The notes below the pieces were generated by a model. It worked only from the letters and a program-made list of their open reading frames with translations. It ran no database searches and was not told where the DNA came from. A program made the position numbers and the translations under genes. Positions 1 through 9,400 of a stretch of DNA of 64,000 bases are shown one piece after another. Positions within the stretch are counted from its first letter, which is position 1. The number at the start of each line of letters is the position of its first letter. The DNA is taken from contig RCNN01000025.1 in the NCBI GenBank assembly GCA_003667245.1, forward strand, positions 62,001 to 126,000, given 5' to 3'. The DNA is from Heterostelium multicystogenum. Taxonomy: Eukaryota > Evosea > Eumycetozoa > Acytosteliales > Acytosteliaceae.

Positions 1-1524
1 TTGATTTGTACCTTTTCAATGCTCGGCACATGAATGGGAGAAAGTCCATTGGTACTTGTCAAAATATTCTTGTTATTTTTACTACTGACACTCTTATTCC
101 TACGGCTATGGCTATAACTAGAAGTGGTTGATGATGAAGAGGAAGTTGTAGCCTTCTTTGATCTACCTCTTTTGGAATTGTTATTTCTGCTATCCTTATT
201 AGGCTTTTTAGGTGTATTACTATTAACAAACTTTTGTTTTTTAGTGACCTGAGCTTTTTAGCGGAGTTATTGCTGTGCTTGTCGAGGAAGTGGTGGTAGT
301 AGTGGTGTTGGAGGTTGTTGTAGTAGGGGTTATTGTTGTTGTAGGATTACTTTGGGAATCATGATTATAATATCTCTTTGTCCTTGTCGTTGAGGTTAAC
401 TGCCAATATACTCCATCCAAAGCAGATGCTAACTGGTTGTTCTTTTTCTTTTTAACTGGCTTAATACTAGGTTGTGCATCATTTGTGGACGAAGTAGTAG
501 TTGTAGTAGAAGTAGTCGAAGTTGTGTTGGATGTGGTTGTAATAGAGGTGGTAGTGGTGGAAGTTGAAGTTACAATAGAAAAAGGACTAGTGGAAGTTGT
601 CGTACTGTGAGAACTGTCAAACTGGTTATTAGGATTAAAGCTACTAATTTGCTCATCAACCGTATCCTTTGTAATATCCATCGGTATAATTTGAGCCTCA
701 ATTTGGACATTTGTGGTAGTAATTGAAGGCGGTTTGACTGGAGTTGTGGGAGGTGAAGAAAGTGTAAAAGAAGTAAACTTATCGAGAAGGGAGTCTTGTC
801 TCGATATGTTACTCTCTTCCATTGCCCTATCATCTGCTTCATTTATATCGCTGTCTAAATCATCGTTACTTTCTCTTAGATAGGAAAAAGGACGTGGGGC
901 AGCTGGTGAATCATCTGCGCTAAAGCTGTTTTTCAATGCAAAAGCCCTACTAATAAGTGTCGGTGGAGTTTGAAACGGTGATACAAATGATATATTATTA
1001 TTATTATTATTATTATCAGAATTATTGTCAATATTACTATTACTATTACTAGTACTCTCGTTATTGATATTGTTATTTATATTATTTACAACGTTGATTG
1101 GTGAATTTAAAGATGGTATAGGTGTTGAGCTACTAGATGATAGAGATGTATCGGAAGTATTTGTAGAAGTCGTGGTAATCTTATCTGCAAATACTTTTGT
1201 TTTTTCCGATAGATCTAAATCTAATTGATTGATATTATTATTATTTTTATTATTATTATTGGTTATTGAATCTTGATTAATCTGATTCTGCTCATTTTGT
1301 TGAAATGCTGGTTGGAGTTGCTGAGGTATTGGCTGTTGATGTACTGATTGTTCTACTGGTTGCTCAATTACTTTTTGCTTTTGTCGCTGTTGTTGTTGTT
1401 GTTGCTTCTGTTGCTTTTTGTGCAAATCGATCTGGACATAGTTAACAACGCCATAGAATGTAGTATTTTTCCTTACTCTCTTGTCTGTTGTTAGTTTCCA
1501 ATAATCACCATCGAAGTTGTCCAT
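1..1524 (-). CDS. Low-complexity protein with two DGxYWxLT motifs (3' end outside window)
   Basis: The ATG at 1524-1522 opens with MDNFDGDYWKLT. A long stretch rich in Gln, Asn, Ser and Thr follows, and then a second copy of the same short motif (ALDGVYWQLT) near 410. The frame stops at 241. In the next frame, however, positions 1-240 read without a stop as a basic Ser/Lys/Asn-rich tail, and the switch falls at a run of six A/T (242-248). I therefore treat 241 as a frameshift, probably a base-calling error, and the gene as continuing off the left edge. The family is not recognised. The two motif copies, about 360 residues apart, are the only ordered-looking parts; each has an acidic residue, Tyr-Trp and downstream Arg/Lys and Tyr. 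No signal peptide or membrane segment is seen. The function is unknown and a nuclear role is only a guess. Confidence 0.6.
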
Positions 1525-1832
1525 GACTGACTGACCGATTGACTGATTGATTGATTGATTGATCAATAGTGTGCACCAACAACTTCTATCGACTTGGGCA
1601 TAATTGCTATCCTTAAAATATTCTTAATATTAATTTAGCCTAATTTCCAATTCTGTAAAATTACTAACGTATAAAAATTTGAATAAATTGTGAACATACA
1701 GCATAGTTTGAGTTCAAACCTCCTTTTTTTAGTTTTCATTTTTAAATTTGAAAATTGCCTTGTGTATAGTGGAAATGAAGATGAAGCTGTTTATTGCTTG
1801 AATGGAGACAAAGTGCATATTAAGATTTTAGT

Positions 1833-3917
1833 TTATTTTGATTTGAACTTTGCTGATGATTTGGTTGCTGTTTGACTGGGAGGAAGTGGTATGTCTTCTG
1901 TAACGGGTGGCTTGCAAATGAGAGTATGATTGAGTAGTTTTGCATCTGCTGATTGACACTGTTCACTACAGTAATAGGCAGCTTTGCAGGTTGAACATCG
2001 ATATTTGACACTGGACTTAAAGCAGTAGTAGCATGTGCTGTGAGTAAGGTTGTTTCTAAGTACGTGATTCAATGAGTTTGCTCGTATTATCTTTTTGCCG
2101 TATGGTGTTTCTTCGTACAATGGCTTGATGATGGTCAAACGAGCACCAACTTCAAACAACTCATCGACTGCAGCCTGATCATCTGTTGAGCCACCGTACA
2201 TGATGACCTCCCAGAAGGTACCATGAAAGTCGACCATGACCAAATGGATGCTACCAGTCTCAGAGTGCTTGATGGCTCGCTGCACAACGACACCCATTTG
2301 CGATCTTCTGTTGTAGAATTCGGTGAACAACTTTGTGATGTCGAATTCCTCTTCTCTTGCTGTTACAGGAGGGTATTCACGACTTTCCAAATGTGTTCCA
2401 TACTCGCGTCTAAAGTTTGTTATGTACATGGTTCTCTCTTTTCCGGTGAGTACTGGTTGTGTCTTGGACAAGTCGACAACATTGTCGATTGAAATGTTTG
2501 CCAATCGCTTGAACTTGTAAAATGGCTCACCGAGAGAAAGTGCTGCTTGTTTCCTCTGTTTCTGCTGCGATAGATGTGAAATGTTTTGTAAAATTCTATT
2601 GGATAAAGCCTCTTCGTCGGCTTCTCCATTTGCTGTAGGTGTGTTGTTTTCTGCTGTTGTTTTCGAGACCTTTGTTCTCTTCTTCTGCTTTGCTGCTTCT
2701 CTAATGTAGGTGTTCACAATCTTCTTTCTCTTTTTAGCCAACTTGCTTGTTGGGTCGAGAGTTAAACATGTTTTGATCGATTTTTTGGCTTCCTCTAGCT
2801 TTCCATCGTGCGTCTGTATAATTGAGGCGAGTAGAGCACAATACTTCCATCCAGGCTTGAGTGTTCTAATTCTGTTGAGATCCAGCAATACGCTCTCTCT
2901 TGCACGATCACCTATAGATTGGTTATTTGATGTTTCAGCGAGTAACAACTCGTTGGAGTAAGCACGATAGAAGTAAAACTTTGCTAGTGAATCGACTGAC
3001 AAACCATAGAGTGCAGCTCCATCACTGGCGAGCTTTGCTGCATCCTTGAGATTACCCTCCTCAATAGTCTCCTTAATGAGCTGCCTCATCTCGGCTGCTT
3101 CTTTTTCTATAGACACTGCGGTTTGACTGTATTTGTTGTTACGAACGATTTCAATTTCGTGTTTCGATGCTCCGAGAATTGACAACATGCTCAATAGCTC
3201 CTCTATTTTTGAGTCTACACTCTCTATGTCGTCTTCCTCCACTGCAGCGTCGCCAGCCACATATTTATTGAACAACTCCAATGCCAACTTTGATAGCTTC
3301 AGTTGCTGTTCGATCAATGGCAGGGGGAGCTTCTCTTGCTCCGAAAGCAAATGGCAAGTCAGCAGTAGCACAATGTGTACCAATGGCATTTCCCATGCAG
3401 AACGATCACCACACTCGAACATCTGTTGATACTTCTCTGGAATGTCTTCAATCGTAGCTGCAGTCTTGAGGTGATTGAACAAGATGGGAATCTGCTCTGG
3501 AGCGTCGACCCACTCACTTCCAGCGATCAAAAAATAGTTTTGACCAATGCAACGAGACAAACAGGAGCAAGACAATGCAATGGCCGAACATACAACACTC
3601 TTCATATTTTTTGCCTTTACAGATGGTGACTCATCACCTTCGGCATCATCATTGTCATCTTCTTCTTCTTCCTCTTCTTCTTCATTGTCATCTTCCTCTT
3701 CTTGTTCCTCTTCCTGCTCCTCTTCTTGTTCCTCTTGTTGTTCCTCTTCCTCTCGGACTCCATTCTCCTGATCTACCTCTTCTTCATCGTAAATAGGACT
3801 GTTTCGAATGGATTCGATTTCCTTATCGATATCCTCTAATCTTGAAGAGATATTTTTAATTATTTGACTACTTTCATTTGTTCTTTTCCTGGTGCTGGTT
3901 CTTTCTGTTTGACATAT
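1833..3917 (-). CDS. TPR and MYND zinc-finger protein
   Basis: The last 60 residues form a MYND zinc finger: Cys-x2-Cys (CYYC), then CSTC, YYCSEQCQ and a terminal His-x3-Cys, about 1890-2030. Before it lie a charged middle region and helical TPR-like repeats (about 2750-3080). Near the N terminus is a run of about 45 mostly Glu/Asp residues (about 3640-3780). A block with GARLTIIKPLYEE just before the finger resembles the compact domain often placed ahead of MYND in TPR-MYND proteins. No SET domain is seen, so this is not a SMYD-type methyltransferase. MYND fingers usually bind Pro-rich partner peptides. The ATG at 3917 (MSNRKNQHQ) is the best start, but it needs one base removed near 3890 to join the long frame. 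The long frame itself has no ATG at its 5' end. The length is about 695 residues. The partners are unknown. Confidence 0.8.
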   Translation of the reverse strand: MCQTERTSTRKRTNESSQIIKNISSRLEDIDKEIESIRNSPIYDEEEVDQENGVREEEEQQEEQEEEQEEEQEEEDDNEEEEEEEEDDNDDAEGDESPSVKAKNMKSVVCSAIALSCSCLSRCIGQNYFLIAGSEWVDAPEQIPILFNHLKTAATIEDIPEKYQQMFECGDRSAWEMPLVHIVLLLTCHLLSEQEKLPLPLIEQQLKLSKLALELFNKYVAGDAAVEEDDIESVDSKIEELLSMLSILGASKHEIEIVRNNKYSQTAVSIEKEAAEMRQLIKETIEEGNLKDAAKLASDGAALYGLSVDSLAKFYFYRAYSNELLLAETSNNQSIGDRARESVLLDLNRIRTLKPGWKYCALLASIIQTHDGKLEEAKKSIKTCLTLDPTSKLAKKRKKIVNTYIREAAKQKKRTKVSKTTAENNTPTANGEADEEALSNRILQNISHLSQQKQRKQAALSLGEPFYKFKRLANISIDNVVDLSKTQPVLTGKERTMYITNFRREYGTHLESREYPPVTAREEEFDITKLFTEFYNRRSQMGVVVQRAIKHSETGSIHLVMVDFHGTFWEVIMYGGSTDDQAAVDELFEVGARLTIIKPLYEETPYGKKIIRANSLNHVLRNNLTHSTCYYCFKSSVKYRCSTCKAAYYCSEQCQSADAKLLNHTLICKPPVTEDIPLPPSQTATKSSAKFKSK

Positions 3918-5224
3918 TATTATCTTCAAAATGAAAATTGATTCGTTAAATAATAATAATGAATTCAAAGTCGAAATAGATCTGTTTTTTTGGAAATGTG
4001 TCTGTTTGAACTCAAATTCAAATTTTTTTGGTGTTTTGTTGTTTTTTTTTTGTTTCGCTCAGTTTCCTAATTTCCAAAATTATCATGAGATAAAAACTGT
4101 TCAACCATATATCTTGGAATTAGCTATACAATAACAATCTAATACAACAAAGATACTACACTACAACTAATCAAGTGATAGGTAATAAATTAAATATATA
4201 TTCTCTAGTTAAACATAATAATTAACAAGTGATAGTCTCAAATTTAAAGAATAGTAGAATAAAGATTAACAATTCCAATCAGATTAATTTATACTACTTA
4301 TAAATCAACAATCTAATATAACCATATTCGTATTCTGATTTAGATTTTAGATTGATTGTATTAAGCTGATAAAAAAAACTAACTTTACTAAATAAAAAAG
4401 GCAAAGAGTATAGTAAACTCATATAAAATCAATTAATAATCGAATTTATCATCGCTCTAGTTTAAGAAAATGAACTAATGAAGTAGGTAAAGAAGAGCAA
4501 TCAAAATTTCATTTTCCTTTCAATCCTAAAGATGTGGACTATTTATACTGATCAAAACTATTATTTAAGGTTATTCTATTCTAACATTAAATAATTGGTA
4601 AATAATATTATAATTTATTTTATATAAAAACATTCTATTATAACATTAAATAATAGAATCTCTTTTGATCACATCTTTACCTCCTATTATCGTATATATC
4701 ATAGGTATCAATTTCATTTAGAATTTATTGGAGATCTTGGCAGTTCTCTCATTCTTTATTAACTTTTTTTTTTTTGTTTTTTTAATCATCCAGGTGATCA
4801 TAATTTATTAAATTATTAATAAATGATGAGGGTCAGAACCTCACAGTTTTCTATATATATATATTTCACGACACAGAGGGACAGTCGTGATTGTCTGAAA
4901 TATATATTATTATTGTTGTTTTTTTTACTTTTCCTATTTTCCAGTTTTTTTTTGTTGTTTTTGTGTTTTGTATTCATATCCAAATGAAATATTAATCTAT
5001 AAATGAAAGCGGGAGCACCAGATTGGGGATATCGCAACCAAAGATGGTGAATATGTTCCAGTCTTTTTTGAACTCATTGACAGCAACGGTGGTGGCTGAT
5101 TTAGCAGTGCCTGCACTCTTTATTAAACTCACTTTTGTTATACAAATTTTTTTTTTAAGGAGTAAAAATTGAAATAATCAACAGATATTAAGTACCGCAT
5201 GCGAAATTAAAGATGGTTTAAATT
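3918..5224. other. AT-rich intergenic region between divergent genes
   Basis: About 1.3 kb upstream of the MYND gene. It is mostly very AT-rich and has no convincing gene. It contains a bulged inverted repeat (4527-4568 with 4646-4679), a 24-base imperfect direct repeat (4573 and 4632), and a less AT-rich island at 5008-5130 that reads like coding sequence on the + strand. Confidence 0.6.
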
Positions 5225-5297
5225 GGGCTCAACCGAGAATCGAACTCGGGGCCTCAGGTTTACAAGACCTGCGCTCTGCCAGCTGAGCTATTAAGCC
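5225..5297 (-). tRNA. tRNA-Thr (anticodon UGU)
   Basis: Read on the minus strand, the 73 bases fold as a standard cloverleaf. The acceptor GGCTTAA pairs with TTGAGCC. The D stem is GCTC/GAGC. The anticodon stem CAGGT/ACCTG encloses the loop CTTGTAA, giving anticodon TGT (Thr, ACA codons). The variable loop is AGGCC. The T stem CCGAG/CTCGG encloses TTCGATT. There is no intron. The discriminator position reads C. The internal B box (GAGTTCGATTC) is intact, so RNA polymerase III transcription is expected. No retrotransposon is inserted nearby, although dictyostelid tRNA genes are frequent targets. Confidence 0.96.
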
Positions 5298-5951
5298 ACA
5301 TTATTTCACCAATATTTCTCTTGAACTTCACTTTTAATTCTTTGATTTTATTTTTTTGGATCGTTATCTAAGGAAATAAAAATTTTTACTCAAAATCTTT
5401 AGAAACATCTCATGAGTTGTACAGATTTTTGTTATTTATTTTTTCTAATTCAGAAATACATGAAGACTAGAACATTATAAAAGAATAATTGTATCATATT
5501 CCCTACAAAATTTAATTAATATCAATGTCTTTTAAAATTTAAAACTTAATCTAGTTTGGAAATAAATGATATATAGTTTGAAACAATCTCAAATATTACT
5601 GATTTCCTTCGTCAGAAATAATTATATGATTTTCATCTTTACCCACATCTTCTTCTTATTACAATTATTTGTCCTTTTATGTGTATTGATCCAGTTTACA
5701 TTATTATCAAATTTCCTTTTGATGAAATGGAGATCTATATTTCCTAGCAGTGATTGATCGGTATGTTCATTAAATTAATTGATCAAAATTTGATTATTTA
5801 TTTGGAGATTCTTAGATAAATCATTTACATAAGAAATAAATATATTTATTAATTATTAACTTAAACTATAAATAAACTTGATTGTTTTTTTATATATCAT
5901 ATTTCCAACAATAACAACAACAACCAATTTCAAACTTTTTAATTTATAATT
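5298..5951. other. AT-rich intergenic region
   Basis: 654 bases between the tRNA gene and a small secreted-peptide gene. I see nothing but AT-rich sequence. The stretch just before 5952 has a CAA/AAC-rich leader (about 5908-5935), typical of dictyostelid 5' untranslated regions. Confidence 0.5.
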
Positions 5952-6131
5952 ATGAAATCTAAAATTTTAATAGTTTTATATATTTTATTTATGTTGACAT
6001 CTTTGGTAATATCCCAGGGTTTAAAGAATCCAGGTTATGTTCCACTTTGCTCTTTTAAATGTCCTCTAAAAGTGAAAGATTGTAGGAGATTATCCAGCGA
6101 TCAAAAGTTTTGTTGTCACACATGTTATTGA
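5952..6131 (+). CDS. Small secreted Cys-rich peptide (59 residues)
   Basis: The ATG at 5952 opens an intact 59-residue frame ending in TGA at 6129-6131. Residues 1-22 are a clear signal peptide (MKSKILIVLYILFML followed by TSLVISQG). The mature part, about 37 residues, holds six cysteines in the pattern C-x3-C-x6-C-x9-CC-x2-C, ending CCHTCY. Three disulfides are likely. A CAA-rich leader precedes the ATG and AT-rich sequence follows. No family is recognised. Small secreted Cys-rich peptides in dictyostelids can be signals, matrix parts or defence peptides, but nothing here picks one. It may be missed by annotation because of its length. Confidence 0.65.
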   Translation: MKSKILIVLYILFMLTSLVISQGLKNPGYVPLCSFKCPLKVKDCRRLSSDQKFCCHTCY

Positions 6132-6427
6132 CCCATGATAAAGGCCAGAAGTCACCCCTCGAAAAATTAATCAAAAATGATACATTTACAATAATAATAA
6201 ATAAATATATCCAATAGCAACCTCAGGAAATTAAAACATCTAAAGAACTTTGCCCTGATTAGTTTTTGTTTTTTTTTTGTATTTTTTTGGGATCAAAAAA
6301 ATCTTGATCAAATATCGTGATTAAGATGATATTCCTACGGCGCCGACCTCTGTACAACTTTTCATCTTTGCCTGTGTAAATAAATGATAAATTGTTTACA
6401 AAACAAATAATAATAAATGCAATTAAA
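6132..6427. other. Intergenic region with a short GC-rich element
   Basis: 296 bases between the small peptide and the beta-helix gene. Most is AT-rich, but 6331-6370 contains a GC-rich patch (CCTACGGCGCCGACCTC) that stands out from the surroundings and lies 60-100 bases upstream of the start at 6428. It could be a promoter element. No coding potential is seen. Confidence 0.35.
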
Positions 6428-9400
6428 ATGAAACAACAACATCATCATCATCAGTTATTAATATGTATATCACTAATTGTAGTTATATTCTTATATGATT
6501 TAGTAAATAGTAAACCAATTACACAAGATAATATCGATTTATTATTATTGCAATCAAATACCACAACAACACACTTATTTCATCAATCACAACAACAACA
6601 ATTTCGAAATGCAAAATATAAATACAAATAATTATAAGTATAATCATTTTTCAAAATCTAAATCGGTGAATCAGCATCATACTGATCGTATGCAACATGT
6701 TGATCAATACTACATCAATAATGGTAATAGTGAATCACCAGCAGAGTCCATATGTACAAATCAAATACCCGATGAATGGCAATCGGATTTATATCGAGGT
6801 GATCTAGAGGATGGATGGAGGAAAGGCTGGTCGAATATATCGGAGTCATCGATCGTCCAGCAGCTACCAAACTTTCTACAACAGAACTGGAGCATTGCCG
6901 CAGAACAACCTTGCTTACGAAGGTATATCGTGTGCTGTCTTTAGAAACCACTCGAATATTCTGCAATCACTGCCAATCAAATTTGCAAATTTGAATTCAT
7001 CGACATTGTACAATCAGCTGATCTTGCGATTCTATCTACAAATTAACTATATCAATAGCAGCAATCACAGTAGTAACAACAGCAGAAGCAACAGTAGTAA
7101 TTATATTAGTAACATCAGTAATAGTACAAGTGCTAAGCTATCGATCAAGCTAAATGGAACAATAATAGAGGAGATATATGCAAGCAACTATACTCTGCTT
7201 AACCACTATCAACTTGTCACCATCAATCTAACTCAATTTGCAAATGGAAGTCATTATATTCTCCGCTTTGACTATCTACATTTACTTCCACAGTCAGAAC
7301 ATAGCCCATATCAATTTGTTGTTGATTATATTTCATTGGCGTCTTTGCCTACTGATTTAATTGGTAAGTTAAAATGATGATAATGATTGTAATCTCCAAT
7401 ACTGGTTTATATGTATATTAACTTTAAATTTGATTTGTAGAGCGTGATATTTATATTTCATCAACTGGCAATGATATATTGGGAAGTGGAACCATTGATA
7501 ATCCATTTTGTAGTTTGCAAAGAGCCATTTCAAACGATTGCTTCAAATTATAAGATATATGTGAATGATTCAATGACAGTAGCCAAGGCAACGAATGGTT
7601 CGGTATATGCAGTGGACACATTATCAAAAAACATTACTATTGTAGCTTTGAGTGCATCGCCAATCATTTCTGTTGGTGGATCCTATCCAATGATGATTGT
7701 TACCGGTCCAAATACAACATTGAATGTCAACAATGTGGTTTTGAAAGGTGGTTACGCAATGAACTTTGCTCAGGCATCACTATTCACTCTTGGTCCCGAT
7801 ACAAATATTACGATGAATGGCGTAGAACAGCAACTGAGTATTTCTGTAAATATCACTACTCTTTCAACACACTTCAGCAACAGAGTCTTTATCCGGAACT
7901 CCACATTTCACGACAGTATTGCATCGTTATTTTATCTACGTGCCATTACAGCAGAGTTTGATAATTGCACGTTTGCATCAAACAATTTGGGATCCATATT
8001 CATTCTGTTCAATCCAAATCTGAACATCTCGGTGACCAACAGTTACTTTTCAACAAATTTCATTATATTCGCTGGATACAATTTCCACTCGTTAGTGGTC
8101 TCAAACATAGAGATGTACAATGCACTTGGAACGTTCCAAACACCCGATCTACTTTTATTTGGAAATAACGCTGTATTTTTTTAATAGTAGATTCAGTGAC
8201 TTTTATCAACTTGCAATCCATAACCTGAAGAATGTACTCTTTGACACTTGTACATTTGATCAAATTATCTTGCCTAATACTCTGACTATCTATGGTGGCG
8301 TTGGACAGGTAACAATATTGAATTCCGTATTTTCCAATTCAGATCTGAGTGTACACTCTATTATAACGATACAAAGTGACGTTGTAAACCCTGTCAAGAT
8401 TGTAAACACTATCTTTACAAACAACAACTGTACACTGATCAACTTGCTATCAGATTCTTTCCTGTCATTGGACAATGTGATAATATCCAACAGTACCCAG
8501 GCGACAGTACTCATTGTTACGACAAGAGCATCATCCATAATCATCTCCAACTCACGCATAATTTACAATCAATCTCCATTGTTTTTTTCATATCAGTCAC
8601 TGGTACAGATTACAGGAACTACCTTTGCCAATAACTATTGTCCAGAATACCTCCCTTCGCCATTCATGATCTTCGATCAACCTATCTCCTTGGAAATTGG
8701 ACAGTCCTACTTTGAGACCAATAACAACTACCATTTGATAAAGATTGCCAATGGAGTTAATGTGGTACTCTATTCACTGGAATTTCTATTCTGTAATATT
8801 GGTCAGATGATTACCATTGTCGACAACTCCATAGTCTCACTCAAGAGTATCAAAACGTTTGGTTTGTTTTTGGAAACTACTTTTCCTATAGTTGTTATTG
8901 ACTCGGAAATATCACTAAGTGATTCCTACTTCAAGTCAAGTACTCAAGCTATTAGTATGACAAATTCAAAGTTCTACCTCTCCAACTCTGTTTTTGATAC
9001 CATGTACGCAACTAATAACAGACAACCTCGAACATTCAACATCATTCAATCGAATGGAACATTCACTGGTTGTGTTCTACAATGCAACCAGTCCATCTAG
9101 TGGACTTTACACTCGTGGATCCTACGTCACAATTATTGGAACCACCTTTATCAACTTGGCATCCTACCAAAACTCTGTTGGTAACATTAATCTTTCCAAT
9201 ATATTGTTCAGACAATCTATCTTCCAGAACATCCAAACCGGATCAATTATGATATATTTTGCTCAGAGTACTGCGGAGTTTGACGGATGTACCTTCTCTA
9301 ATATTACTAGTCCTTCCACTACACTCATAGGTGGAATTAGGTCAATTGTCATGTTCAACAACTCTCAGATCTTTAATACACAGGGTGATCTTACAGCGAT

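Noticed and set aside
3547..3796. + strand Ser-rich and Leu-rich open frames
   Set aside because: They are the reverse complement of the Glu/Asp run of the MYND protein; the repeat keeps every frame open.
3918..3968. Longer N terminus of the MYND protein starting near 3968
   Set aside because: The frame there begins with TTG, not ATG; the MSNRKNQ start at 3917 with one corrected base is more credible for a eukaryotic gene.
4816..5037. Minus-strand 73-codon frame beside the tRNA gene
   Set aside because: Lys/Asn-rich AT-driven translation with no domain; the island it overlaps reads better on the + strand.
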